Translations under genes and position numbers: made by a program | Shown here: piece after piece, positions 6,772 through 15,840 of the stretch | Numbering within the stretch: the stretch's first letter is position 1 | Layout of the letters: every line of letters starts with the position of its first letter | Notes under the pieces: generated by a model | Databases searched by the model: none | The model's input: the letters and a program-made list of their open reading frames with translations, nothing else | What the model was told of the DNA's origin: nothing | Source of the DNA: an uncultured Thiotrichaceae bacterium | GTDB lineage: Bacteria > Pseudomonadota > Gammaproteobacteria > Thiotrichales > Thiotrichaceae | NCBI GenBank assembly: GCA_902727985.1 | Contig: CACVAY010000148.1 | Location: 1-59,120 of the forward strand | Length of the DNA stretch: 59,120 nucleotides | Reading direction: 5' to 3'

Positions 6772-9675
6772 ATGGCAACCACTCACACCATTAAAGAAGC
6801 GGACAAAAGCCTCATAAGCTATTTGACTAAACTCCTGTTGGTTGTGCTTACTGTATTTGCATGCAACTCAGGGGTACTCGCTCATACGCAAGAAAACACC
6901 ACAAACAGCTTATCCCTTTCCCACGAAGAACAAGCCTGGCTTGAGCAACACTCTGAAGTTCTAGTAGGATTCGCAAACGATTTCCCCCCTGTGTTATCAA
7001 AAGAAGAAGATGGGCAATATCAAGGTATCCTTCCTGATATTTTTACCCTGCTCACTCGAACAACGGGTATTAACTTTCACCTTAAAACGTCACCCACATG
7101 GGCTGAAATGCTCAAGAATGGTTATGAAGGTGAAACAGATATGCTGGGATGGGTTGCTCCACGTATTGAGCATACTAAACACTTCACGCTTACACAGCCT
7201 TTTCACCGCGATCATTTTTATATCTATGGCCCGGGTAGCGCAAAGACAGCGGAATACTCATTAGATGATCTGACGGGGAAGTTAGTCGGTTATATCGGCT
7301 CAGCTCATCTGTTGAAAGCTTTTGCAAAAAAACACCCCAAGATCAATTTTAAGTCGTATGCAAACCATGAAGAACTTGTTAATGCGTTAATTACAAAGCA
7401 GATAGCCTTTATTGTAACGAACTCCTCACTAGAGTATTGGCGACAACAAAAGCAGTTGCTCACCTTTAAAATATACGGAACGATTCCAGATTTGGAAACG
7501 GAGTTTGTAATGGCCATTCGCAAAGACTGGCCAGAGCTGACTTCTATTCTTAATAAAGCCTTATCTTTCAATAAAACTGAAATACAAGAAATCATTGACC
7601 AATGGCTAGGACACAATATTGCCAACAAAAACGCCCAAGCTATTGAACTATCGGCAGAAGAAAAAGCATGGCTGGCAAAAAATCCCATATTACAAGCGGG
7701 GTTTGACCCTCAATGGGCACCCATCGAATTTATTGATCAAAATGGCGAGCCTCAGGGCATCTCCATTCAATATCTCCAGAAGATAGAGGACATATTGAAT
7801 GTAAAATTTGAATATAACTCGGAAATAAAATGGTCAGACACCTATAAAAAACTGGTAAATTCCAAGCTGGATTTATTACCTGCCCTTTCCCCCACGAAAG
7901 AACGGCTTGAAAAAATCAATCTCACTAAACCTTACCTCTCCATACCTATTAGCATATTCTCTGCTGTTGATCGCGCTTACCTTGGGGGGCTTAATGCCTT
8001 AGAGGGTAAACGTGTCATTGTGGTAGAGAACTATGCCATCCAAACATGGCTAGAACAGGATCACCCAACACTTGAACTGATCACAGCACCAACCATTAAA
8101 GAAGCCTTGAATGAGGTGGCTCGAGGCAATGCTTATGCCTTTGTCGGCAATCTGGTCAGTGCCAGTTATTACATCGGCCAGTCTGGCCTTAATCAAATAC
8201 GAGTCGTTGGTGAGACCTCCTACCGCTATGATCTGGCGATGGCTGTTCGCAAAGACTGGGAACTATTACCGAGGATACTGCAAAAAGCGATTGATACTAT
8301 CCCTGAAAGCGAACGCAATGCCATTTATAATGACTGGATTTCCATCCAATACAAATACAGCGTGGATTACACCTTGTTGTGGCAAGTATTGGGGGCAGCA
8401 ATTTTACTTTTATTAATAACAACCTACTGGATTCGCCGTTTAGCCAAAGAAGTCTCACAACGACGCCAGATTGAGGCAGACCTGCGACAAGCCAAACAGG
8501 AAGCTGATCAGGCATCAAAGGAAGCTTTGCAAGCTGCTAAGGCAAAAAGTGACTTTTTAACCAATATGAGTCACGAAATCCGCACCCCCATGAGTGCAGT
8601 GGTAAGCGCTGGTCATTTATTGCTCCAAACCCAGCCTACATCTGAGCAGCGTGAATATCTGGATAAAATGACCTATTCATCAGAAGCATTACTCACTATC
8701 ATTGATGATATTCTGGACTTTTCCAGAGGAGAAGCCTCTCAGCTTACACTAGATGCGGTTGCCTTCAGCATTCGTCGCGTGATACAAAAAATACAATTAA
8801 GCCTTGAACCACAAGCTAATCAAAAAGGCTTGTCCCTGGCAGTGACCATCGCACCAAATGTTCCAGACAACCTGATTGGAGACCCAGGAAAATTAAGCCA
8901 GGTTCTGCGCAACCTCAGCGCCAATGCCATCAAATTCACTGAGCGAGGAAACATTGAAATTAACGTTGAACTCCTCAGCCCTGACATTACAAAAGCACAT
9001 GTGCGCTTTACCATCAAGGATACAGGGCCAGGTATTAGCCCTGAAATACAGAAAAAACTCTTTCAACCATTCTCTCAAGGTGATGCATCCATAACACGAC
9101 AACATGGTGGTACAGGGCTAGGGCTAGTTATTAGTCAGCAACTCACCAAGCTTATGGGAAGCAACATTACTATTGATACAACATTAGGAAAAGGCAGCGC
9201 CTTTTCTTTTGTGGCTACCTTTGATGTCTGTGAATTACAATCCTCCATTAAGCCCCTCTCTTCAAAAAAGACGGGCTTGATAAACCCCTTTTCAGCATTA
9301 ACAGGCATCAGAGTTTTGCTGGTTGAAGATGACGAAATGAACCAGTATTTTGAAAAGAAATTTCTGCTAGCGTTTGGAATACAAGCCGAAATAGCAGCGC
9401 ATGGTAAAAAAGCCCTGGAGATATTAGAAAAAGAATCCTTCGATATTGTATTAATGGATATTCAAATGCCCGTCATGGATGGCTACGAAACAACCCGGCG
9501 CATCCGAAGTTTTCATAAATGGCAAACATTACCCATTATCGCACTGACTGCCCACGCCTTCAGCCATGAACGTGAAAAATGTATGGAAGCAGGAATGAAT
9601 GATTATCTAAGCAAGCCTTTTGATCCAGAGCATTTGCGAGATATTCTGCTGAAATGGGTAGCACCTGAGCATTAG
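6772..9675 (+). CDS. BvgS-like hybrid histidine kinase with two periplasmic solute-binding domains
   Basis: A 967-residue sensor. A hydrophobic N-terminal signal/anchor (about 18-38) is followed by two tandem SBP_bac_3-type periplasmic domains (about 50-285 and 300-535), one membrane helix near 540-560 (TLLWQVLGAAILLLLITTYW), a short coiled linker, HisKA with His601 in NMSHEIRTPMSAV, HATPase_c with NAIKFT, DTGPGI and GGTGLGL, and a receiver domain with Asp896 in IVLMDIQMPVMDG and the KPF loop. The plan matches BvgS/EvgS, but there is no PAS domain and no C-terminal HPt. The separate HPt at 1586-1933 probably supplies that step. The ATG at 6772 was preferred to a TTG at 6745. The ligand may be an amino acid or polyamine. 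Confidence 0.93.
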   Translation: MATTHTIKEADKSLISYLTKLLLVVLTVFACNSGVLAHTQENTTNSLSLSHEEQAWLEQHSEVLVGFANDFPPVLSKEEDGQYQGILPDIFTLLTRTTGINFHLKTSPTWAEMLKNGYEGETDMLGWVAPRIEHTKHFTLTQPFHRDHFYIYGPGSAKTAEYSLDDLTGKLVGYIGSAHLLKAFAKKHPKINFKSYANHEELVNALITKQIAFIVTNSSLEYWRQQKQLLTFKIYGTIPDLETEFVMAIRKDWPELTSILNKALSFNKTEIQEIIDQWLGHNIANKNAQAIELSAEEKAWLAKNPILQAGFDPQWAPIEFIDQNGEPQGISIQYLQKIEDILNVKFEYNSEIKWSDTYKKLVNSKLDLLPALSPTKERLEKINLTKPYLSIPISIFSAVDRAYLGGLNALEGKRVIVVENYAIQTWLEQDHPTLELITAPTIKEALNEVARGNAYAFVGNLVSASYYIGQSGLNQIRVVGETSYRYDLAMAVRKDWELLPRILQKAIDTIPESERNAIYNDWISIQYKYSVDYTLLWQVLGAAILLLLITTYWIRRLAKEVSQRRQIEADLRQAKQEADQASKEALQAAKAKSDFLTNMSHEIRTPMSAVVSAGHLLLQTQPTSEQREYLDKMTYSSEALLTIIDDILDFSRGEASQLTLDAVAFSIRRVIQKIQLSLEPQANQKGLSLAVTIAPNVPDNLIGDPGKLSQVLRNLSANAIKFTERGNIEINVELLSPDITKAHVRFTIKDTGPGISPEIQKKLFQPFSQGDASITRQHGGTGLGLVISQQLTKLMGSNITIDTTLGKGSAFSFVATFDVCELQSSIKPLSSKKTGLINPFSALTGIRVLLVEDDEMNQYFEKKFLLAFGIQAEIAAHGKKALEILEKESFDIVLMDIQMPVMDGYETTRRIRSFHKWQTLPIIALTAHAFSHEREKCMEAGMNDYLSKPFDPEHLRDILLKWVAPEH

Positions 9676-9719
9676 TTACACAGCAACCCAGAGTTTGTCC
9701 TAGAACACTACTTGAGTGC

Positions 9720-9735
9720 TTAACAAAACTTAACA
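9720..9735 (+). promoter_or_regulatory. TTAACA direct repeat (10-bp period) upstream of the second Gly-rich protein
   Basis: TTAACAAAACTTAACA has TTAACA at 9720-9725 and 9730-9735, the reverse-complement orientation of TGTTAA-N4-TGTTAA, 91 bp before the ATG at 9827. It falls in the space between the kinase gene and the small membrane protein. Confidence 0.5.
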
Positions 9736-9826
9736 ATACAATAGGTCAGCCAGGTTGATTCAAGCTTGACTCAAATTTATGAAATAACAGATACTGTCTA
9801 TTCATAAATATAATTTGGAAAATATT

Positions 9827-10048
9827 ATGGAAACTCAAGCTGCAACAAACGTAACCGGGCACTTGGCTACTATCGGTACAGCGGGTAAGACTTTTATCTT
9901 AGCACACCCAATGGGCATGGCTATCACAGGTGGCGCACTATTAGGTATAGGTGCTTATTACACGACTAGCAAATTATTCAAAAAGAAGACTGAAACCCAA
10001 ATTGAAAAAGAAGAATCTGAAGTACAGGAAACGGCTGTAGCGGCTTAG
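9827..10048 (+). CDS. Short Gly/Ala-rich single-pass membrane protein, copy 2
   Basis: A 73-residue paralogue of the protein at 2936-3169. METQAATNVTGHLATIGTAGKTFILAHPM is followed by a Gly-rich membrane helix (about 29-47, GMAITGGALLGIGAYY), the basic stop SKLFKKK and a Glu-rich tail. The ATG at 9827 matches the paralogue's METQ start; an upstream TTG is less likely. The gene stands alone behind a copy of the shared direct repeat and is followed by a strong hairpin. Function unknown. Duplication plus shared control suggests a regulated membrane component. Confidence 0.75.
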   Translation: METQAATNVTGHLATIGTAGKTFILAHPMGMAITGGALLGIGAYYTTSKLFKKKTETQIEKEESEVQETAVAA

Positions 10049-10066
10049 TTTCATCGGTTTATCACT

Positions 10067-10097
10067 CTACCTGCCTGCGATAGCATCGCACAGGTAG
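10067..10097 (+). terminator. Strong hairpin after the small membrane protein gene
   Basis: CTACCTG (10067-10073), TGCGAT (10076-10081), loop AGC, ATCGCA (10085-10090) and CAGGTAG (10091-10097) give 13 base pairs with one 2-nt bulge. There is no U run after it, so it may protect the small transcript's 3' end or pause transcription before the SPFH operon. Confidence 0.5.
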
Positions 10098-10204
10098 GGG
10101 TCGTACTGGTTATCATCGGTGCATACATCCCATTGCACTAACCTCGAATATTAAAAATAACTCGCGCTGCTGGCGACACGCAGCCCAATATAGAGTGACT
10201 GTTT

Positions 10205-11188
10205 GTGGAAAGTAACAACATAGCCACTACCCAGCCAATATTCAAACGCTGGTTGCGGCGTAAAATACCGCTTTTGATGGTTCTGTTGCTCATCACAGCA
10301 CTCATCACTACCTTTTTTTGGCAGCGAATTGTCATAACCGTTGAATCTGGCCAGGCTGCCATTCTATTCAAGCGATTTAGTGGTACGGAGATAGATAGAG
10401 TTTACGAAGAAGGCTTACATATTTTCAGCCCACTCGATGATGTCTATATTTATGAAGTCCGTAAACAGGTTGCCCTCCACGACTTTGATGTTATTTCAAA
10501 CAAGGGGTTAACCGTCCACTTATCCATGGCAATACGCTATCGCCCTGAATACGATTTGCTAGGGATTCTGCATCAAAGTATTGGGCCAGACTATTTACAA
10601 CGGGTTATTTTGCCTCAGATTGAATCCGTCATGCGGAAACAACTGGGTAGTTACACTGCCGAACAAATCTATACGAATGAAGCTGGGCTATTGACCAAAG
10701 CTATTCTTACAGCTTTAGATGAGGTTGGTCGTAACTATGTGGAAGTAGAAGATATCATTATCCGGAGCATCATATTACCAAAGCAGATGGTCACGGCGAT
10801 TGAAAATAAGCTAAAACAGCAAGAACATATGAAGTCCTATGAATTCCGCATGCAAACTGCAGAAAAAGAAGCTGAGCGACTGGAAATTGAAGCGAAAGGT
10901 ATACAGACTTACCACAGCATCATTAGCGAAAGCCTCTCAGAGCCTACTCTAAGACTTAAAGGTATTGAAGCAACCAATGCCCTAGCCAAATCAAACAATG
11001 CCAAAGTGGTTATCATTGGCTCAGGAAAAGACGGCTTACCTATTATCCTAAATACAGATACTGCAACGCCTACTGAAACGAGTACCAAAAACGAAAAAAC
11101 ATCAACAGACACCGGTAATGCTAATTCATTTGGAAAACCAGCACCAAAAGATGCCCCCCAAAAAGGTGCTTCTGGTATTCAACAATGA
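10205..11188 (+). CDS. SPFH/prohibitin-like membrane protein
   Basis: A 327-residue protein. Residues about 20-42 (PLLMVLLLITALITTFFW) are a membrane anchor, followed by an SPFH/band-7 domain (about 45-235) with VESGQAAILFKRFSGTEIDRVYEEGLHIFSPLDDVYIYEVRKQ and the long helical segment KQQEHMKSYEFRMQTAEKEAERLEIEAKGIQ. The tail is Lys/Thr/Ala-rich and disordered. SPFH proteins build membrane microdomains or cap membrane complexes. The start is a GTG without a clear ribosome site, so it is provisional. The next gene overlaps by 4 bp, making this the first gene of the operon running to about 19.7 kb. Confidence 0.85.
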   Translation: MESNNIATTQPIFKRWLRRKIPLLMVLLLITALITTFFWQRIVITVESGQAAILFKRFSGTEIDRVYEEGLHIFSPLDDVYIYEVRKQVALHDFDVISNKGLTVHLSMAIRYRPEYDLLGILHQSIGPDYLQRVILPQIESVMRKQLGSYTAEQIYTNEAGLLTKAILTALDEVGRNYVEVEDIIIRSIILPKQMVTAIENKLKQQEHMKSYEFRMQTAEKEAERLEIEAKGIQTYHSIISESLSEPTLRLKGIEATNALAKSNNAKVVIIGSGKDGLPIILNTDTATPTETSTKNEKTSTDTGNANSFGKPAPKDAPQKGASGIQQ

Positions 11189-13071
11189 GTCAACAGAAGC
11201 ACCTTGTCTTTAGGGTAATGCTGCTAACCCTCTTACTATCAGGATGCAACCGGGATTTTGCGGGCATGGCTGAACAGCGCATGGCTTATTCCCGCGTCAA
11301 CCAAAGTGATATTGAAATTGTTGCGATTCAGGATCTAATGGGAAGTAATTATGTTAAAGGTATTTTAACGGCGGCAGACGAGATTAATCAACGCCCAGGG
11401 AAACTATTAGGGCGTTCACTAAAAGTGAATATTGAACAAGAACGGTCAACGGTCTCAGACACGAAGAAAATCGTTCGGCGTATTGTTGCAAACCCGAGAA
11501 TTACTGCCGTCTTGGGGCATCGCAGTTCCTCTGTGGCTATTCCTGCCTCAGTGATTTACGATCGTAGTCAGATTATCTTTATGCCTCCTTTCTCTACAGC
11601 AAAATCATTGACAGGACATAATTTCGATTACGTATTTCGTATGGTGCCCAGTAACAAAATTATGGCTGAGCAGTTAGCGCATGTTGCCAAAACCCTGGGC
11701 ATCCAAAATATCGTCGTACTTTATGCGCGCGATGAGCTAAGCCGCGAATTGGCATTCCTCTTTGAAAATGCGGCTCTGAAACAAGGTATCAATCTGGTTA
11801 AGCGCTCATCCTTTTATGATAAGGAGACCAACTACCGTCCTACTATTTCTCAATTCAGCAGTGAAACGTTTGAGGCAGTTTTTATAGCATCACCAGCCGC
11901 TCCAGCGGCACTCATGGCCACACAGCTAAGAGAAATGGGTATTGAACAACCCATTCTCGGCAATGATTCATTGAATCATTTGTCCTATAAACAACGTGCA
12001 GGAGAGGCTGCAGAAAACACCATTGTTCCTTCTATCTACAGACCTGATAAAAATAGCATCATCAGTCAGAAATTTCTTCGACATTATCAGGCTAAATACA
12101 ACACTAAACCTGACTATAATGCCGCTCAAGGGTATGACTCGCTTATGTTGCTGGTAGCCGCAATAGAACAAGCTGGCTCTACACTTGCTCCGCTACTTTC
12201 CTCAACGCTGCACTTTATGCCTGCCTGGGTAGGCGTTACAGGTATACATGCCTATGATCAGACGGGTGAAATGCAGGGCAAGAAGTATTTCTTCAAAGTC
12301 GTAAAAGAAGGGGAATTAAAAGACCTTCCTGCTATCCACGTTCCTTATTTATTAGAACGATTTGAAAAAGGTCTGAAAGATTCACTGATAAAATCCTCTA
12401 TTGACAGAGAGCTAACAGACTTTTCAAAAGTCTTTACCGAACGTTTACATGAGGATGACCATAAAACATACCTGCTTGATCTCGCTCAGGAAATCTTGGG
12501 CTTCAAACGTATTGGTATTATTTATGAAAACACGGTTGACGGACGTCGAGCATCAGATTATCCACTACTCGCGGCTCTAGCAAGCAGAAAAGAGTTGACT
12601 ATCATTCATTGTGAAATTCCCTTTTCGATTTTGGAGAAAACAGAAATTGAGCAAGCAATAATTGCCTGTTACGGCAAATTATCCCTGGAAGTCGATGCTA
12701 TGTATATTCCTCCTTATCGCGGAATAGACAGCAAACTGAGCCAACAACTTAACAGCAGTCTGGCATTTTTCAAGATACCCGCCATATCGCTAGATGAGCG
12801 TAATGATGACCCAAATATCAGCTTGGTACTCGGCAAACGCTCTGATGTAGACCAACAAAGCATGAATTCCATGCAGGTCTATAACAACCTGCTAAACGGC
12901 TTAAAAGTCCATGAGTTTTCTGAACATCTTCAAAGCTTACCAGAAATCACCCCAAACCTGAGCAATCTGCAACGCTATGGTTTACCGGATAAAGCCATTC
13001 TCGACTTATCACCCGATGGCTTCCTCTATTCTGATGATAGAGTGCAAAGTCAGGCGCAAGGCAAACCATGA
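11185..13071 (+). CDS. Lipoprotein with two periplasmic-binding domains
   Basis: A 628-residue lipoprotein with signal MSQQKHLVFRVMLLTLLLSGC (lipobox LLSGC, Cys21). Residues about 38-370 form a type I periplasmic-binding domain like branched-chain amino-acid receptors (VAIQDLMGSNYVKGILTAADEINQRPGKLLGRSL ... ITAVLGHRSSSVAIPASVIYDRSQIIFMPPFST ... YNAAQGYDSLMLL). Residues about 415-600 look like a second, ABC_sub_bind-type domain (EILGFKRIGIIYENTVDGR ... VDAMYIPPYRGIDSKLSQQL). Such doubling is unusual. It overlaps the SPFH gene by 4 bp and the next gene by 4 bp. No importer permease is in the cluster, so a sensory role is more likely than uptake. Confidence 0.82.
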   Translation: MSQQKHLVFRVMLLTLLLSGCNRDFAGMAEQRMAYSRVNQSDIEIVAIQDLMGSNYVKGILTAADEINQRPGKLLGRSLKVNIEQERSTVSDTKKIVRRIVANPRITAVLGHRSSSVAIPASVIYDRSQIIFMPPFSTAKSLTGHNFDYVFRMVPSNKIMAEQLAHVAKTLGIQNIVVLYARDELSRELAFLFENAALKQGINLVKRSSFYDKETNYRPTISQFSSETFEAVFIASPAAPAALMATQLREMGIEQPILGNDSLNHLSYKQRAGEAAENTIVPSIYRPDKNSIISQKFLRHYQAKYNTKPDYNAAQGYDSLMLLVAAIEQAGSTLAPLLSSTLHFMPAWVGVTGIHAYDQTGEMQGKKYFFKVVKEGELKDLPAIHVPYLLERFEKGLKDSLIKSSIDRELTDFSKVFTERLHEDDHKTYLLDLAQEILGFKRIGIIYENTVDGRRASDYPLLAALASRKELTIIHCEIPFSILEKTEIEQAIIACYGKLSLEVDAMYIPPYRGIDSKLSQQLNSSLAFFKIPAISLDERNDDPNISLVLGKRSDVDQQSMNSMQVYNNLLNGLKVHEFSEHLQSLPEITPNLSNLQRYGLPDKAILDLSPDGFLYSDDRVQSQAQGKP

Positions 13072-13985
13072 AACACCATGCCCTGCTCTTTGTCGCTTTG
13101 TTGACATGCTCTTTGCTAATGAATGTGCAAGCAGATGAAAAAGCACAGAAAAAACTTTATTTCGGCATTGAAAATAACAGAATTCCCTATAGCAACCTGG
13201 ATGATAAACAACAGCCTTATGGGGCGCTCATCGATGCCACCCGACATATCTGTAAAAACATTAAGGCAGAGTGTGAATTTGTTCCCGGTGATTTTGACCA
13301 GCTTATGCAGGATGTACAGACTTATAAACTGCAAGGGTTAATCGTTATAGATACATTTCTGCTTCCGGAAACTGACAGACTCAAACTAACCCCTGCATTA
13401 TGCAAGATTCAACCCGTTTTTATCCAAAAAAGACAAGGGAAACACAGATCCCAAAAAGAAGACTTTAAAAATACGACCATAGGTGTCTTGGAAGGATCAT
13501 TGCTGCACTTTTACCTGTTAGACGAATACAGCAACCATTCACGTATCAAGTCTTATCCACTGCTTGAAAGTGGTGTATTTGATCTATTTTCCGGAAGAAT
13601 TACAGCTCTTTTTACTGATCAGGCTTTTTTCACTGAAAGGGTTAAAAAGACACTTTTTGGGAATGAAGAAAAAGAATTTTCCATGATAGCTATGAAGACT
13701 ACAAAGATCACACTCCCGGACACCAGTATGAGACTGGCATTAAGAGAACAAGATAACGAATTATATGAGGAACTGACCAAAGTGATTCAAGCACAAGGGA
13801 AAACTCCTGCCTGTATTGACTTGCTGACATCATCCAAACCATCAACGCCAGTAATATCCATAACCGAACCGCCGTTACTTGAGAATCCTCCCAGACCGAT
13901 GACCCCAACAACTAACGTCAATGACCTTAAAAAAGTACAACCTAAAACTGAGCAATTAGCTCCAAAAACAGCCCCAAAAGAATGA
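13068..13985 (+). CDS. SBP_bac_3-type periplasmic binding protein
   Basis: A 305-residue secreted protein with signal peptide MKHHALLFVALLTCSLLMNVQA. The body (about 25-250) looks like an amino-acid-type extracellular binding protein (LYFGIENNRIPYSNLDDKQQPYGALIDATRHICKNIKAECEFVPGDFDQLMQDVQ). The C-terminal 50 residues are a Pro/Thr/Lys-rich tail, perhaps disordered or wall-associated. It overlaps the preceding lipoprotein gene by 4 bp. With the neighbouring two-domain lipoprotein it adds a further ligand-binding module to an operon with no importer. Confidence 0.8.
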   Translation: MKHHALLFVALLTCSLLMNVQADEKAQKKLYFGIENNRIPYSNLDDKQQPYGALIDATRHICKNIKAECEFVPGDFDQLMQDVQTYKLQGLIVIDTFLLPETDRLKLTPALCKIQPVFIQKRQGKHRSQKEDFKNTTIGVLEGSLLHFYLLDEYSNHSRIKSYPLLESGVFDLFSGRITALFTDQAFFTERVKKTLFGNEEKEFSMIAMKTTKITLPDTSMRLALREQDNELYEELTKVIQAQGKTPACIDLLTSSKPSTPVISITEPPLLENPPRPMTPTTNVNDLKKVQPKTEQLAPKTAPKE

Positions 13986-13998
13986 GGAAATTCTGCAA

Positions 13999-15828
13999 AT
14001 GACCCTAACCCAGCGTTTACCATTCATTATTTACCCTCTACTGATTTTGGGACTCAGTTTGTTGCCACTGTTTAGTGGCAATCCACTGCATGCTAAAACG
14101 GACAGCGACACAGCCGCTTCAAAAACCTCTGACCAAACCACACAAAAAAATGAGGATAAATCTGCTGACGACGATAATGCAGAAAGCGCCACATCGGAAG
14201 CCGAGTCACAAATTGAAGACAGCATGGCTAACATTGAGATTATCCAGCAAACCCTTGAAGCATTACGTTCAGAAATCGAAAATAGCAAGGAAAAGACCAG
14301 TCTCAACCGCAGTAGTGTAAAAACTATCAAAGAAGGGCTTGAACTGATTGACGAAAAGCTAAAAGAAGCCTATAGCGGCTTGGATGAAAGTAAAACCGGC
14401 ATTAACACTAACACCAAAGCCCTGAATCAAATGGGAAAAAAGTTACTTACCAAGACGAGGGAAATACGTGCCAATGCGGCTGATCTTGTTTCACAAAAAT
14501 CGTTGATTGAGGATAACTCTATTCGCCTCTATGAACTACTGATCCAGATTAGTAATACAAGCGATAAAGTAGAAAGGCTTGCAAATGCCTTGGATAGTGT
14601 TAAAAAAACGGACTACACAAAAAAACTAAAAACTGAAGTTTACACCAATATCAATAAGCTATGGATGCTTCTATCTATTATTCTGGTTTTTCTCTCTCCC
14701 CTCGCGTTTGTCCTCTCTAGTAATCGTAATCAGTATAAACCGCTAACTGATGGTATCGCACAACACCAAGGTGTATTGATGGTGTGCCTTACCGTCTTTC
14801 TAGGTTTCTTTACCATTGGTTTTGGCCTGATGTATGGCACAACATCTTCAGGCTTGATTGGCACAACAACCTATCTGCTAGAAAATGTAGCCACCGACTC
14901 TTCTATAACCCCTATACAAACAAACAGGCCCTTTACTGAATTTGTGCTTTATCAGGCAGGTTTTGCCATGTTAGCTGCCATGATTGTTTATATGACGGTG
15001 GGTAGGCAACTTTCCAGTACTAAACACATGCTATTGGCACTCTTTGTTGGTGCGGTACTGATTCCTGTATTCGGACACTGGACGTGGAGCAGCCATTTCG
15101 TCACTGGCAATTTGGGATGGCTTGAAGGTGCCGGTTTTATCGATGAAGCAGGCTCCATTACCATCAATACAGTAGCAGCCTGCTTTGCTCTTATCATTAT
15201 CATAAAGCTTAGTCGCTCCTCCCCTCCTCCTCATCGCGCTGATCAAGAAGTTGATGACCCCGTGTATTCAACCAGCGCTGTTCTGATACTGTGGCTAAGT
15301 TGGCTAGGTTTTACCACAGCGACGTTGCCCATTGATGACGAGCAAATATCCACCCTTATGCTTAATGTTGGTTTAGCAGGCTCAGCTGGGGGATTGAGCG
15401 CATTCTTACATTACGCTTTTTTCTCAAACCCGAACAACCGTATAGCCAGTGGCCTTGGTGGCTTTGTCTCCGGTTTAGTAGCCATTGCAGCCTGTGCCCA
15501 AAGTGTTACGTTTGCAGAAGCCGCAGTGATCGGAGCCAGTGCTGGCCTGCTGCAAAACTTCGGATTCAGTTTTCTGCGTAAAACCTATCTTAAACAAGCC
15601 TGGCAAACGAGAGCTGCACATCTGATCGCTATTCATGGTGTTGGTGGTATCTGGGGAGCATTGTGCGTTGGCTTGTTGGCTCCAGAAGGTAACTTTGGCC
15701 CACTAAACATCAGTCAACTGGTTATTCAAACTCAGGGAATTGCAGCTGCCCTGGTCTATAGTTTTGTGATGGCAAACATCATCATGTTTGTACTAAATTT
15801 TCGCAGAAAAACAACCACACCCTTATAA
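13999..15828 (+). CDS. Ammonium-transporter-like membrane protein with periplasmic coiled coil
   Basis: A 609-residue protein with a signal sequence at about 7-32, an Asp/Glu/Lys/Ser-rich linker, and helical coiled coil at about 65-205. About eleven hydrophobic helices (from about 220) follow that resemble Amt/Rh: GAGFIDEAGSITINTVAA aligns with the Amt segment around E. coli AmtB Asp160-His168, and IHGVGGIWGALCVGLLA with the segment around His318. Asp382 and His546 are kept, but the first pore histidine is Asn390. Loss of one twin-His residue suggests altered conduction or a sensory role. GAGGAAA lies 7 nt before the ATG. It is 13 bp after the binding-protein gene. Amt-fold assignment is fairly sure; function is not. 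Confidence 0.75.
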   Translation: MTLTQRLPFIIYPLLILGLSLLPLFSGNPLHAKTDSDTAASKTSDQTTQKNEDKSADDDNAESATSEAESQIEDSMANIEIIQQTLEALRSEIENSKEKTSLNRSSVKTIKEGLELIDEKLKEAYSGLDESKTGINTNTKALNQMGKKLLTKTREIRANAADLVSQKSLIEDNSIRLYELLIQISNTSDKVERLANALDSVKKTDYTKKLKTEVYTNINKLWMLLSIILVFLSPLAFVLSSNRNQYKPLTDGIAQHQGVLMVCLTVFLGFFTIGFGLMYGTTSSGLIGTTTYLLENVATDSSITPIQTNRPFTEFVLYQAGFAMLAAMIVYMTVGRQLSSTKHMLLALFVGAVLIPVFGHWTWSSHFVTGNLGWLEGAGFIDEAGSITINTVAACFALIIIIKLSRSSPPPHRADQEVDDPVYSTSAVLILWLSWLGFTTATLPIDDEQISTLMLNVGLAGSAGGLSAFLHYAFFSNPNNRIASGLGGFVSGLVAIAACAQSVTFAEAAVIGASAGLLQNFGFSFLRKTYLKQAWQTRAAHLIAIHGVGGIWGALCVGLLAPEGNFGPLNISQLVIQTQGIAAALVYSFVMANIIMFVLNFRRKTTTPL

Positions 15829-15840
15829 GGAATATCAGCA

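Noticed and set aside
154-10048. A magnetosome or gas-vesicle gene island, suggested by many small Gly-rich membrane proteins.
   Set aside because: None of the diagnostic genes (MamB/M/E/K/Q or GvpA/F/N types) can be recognised.
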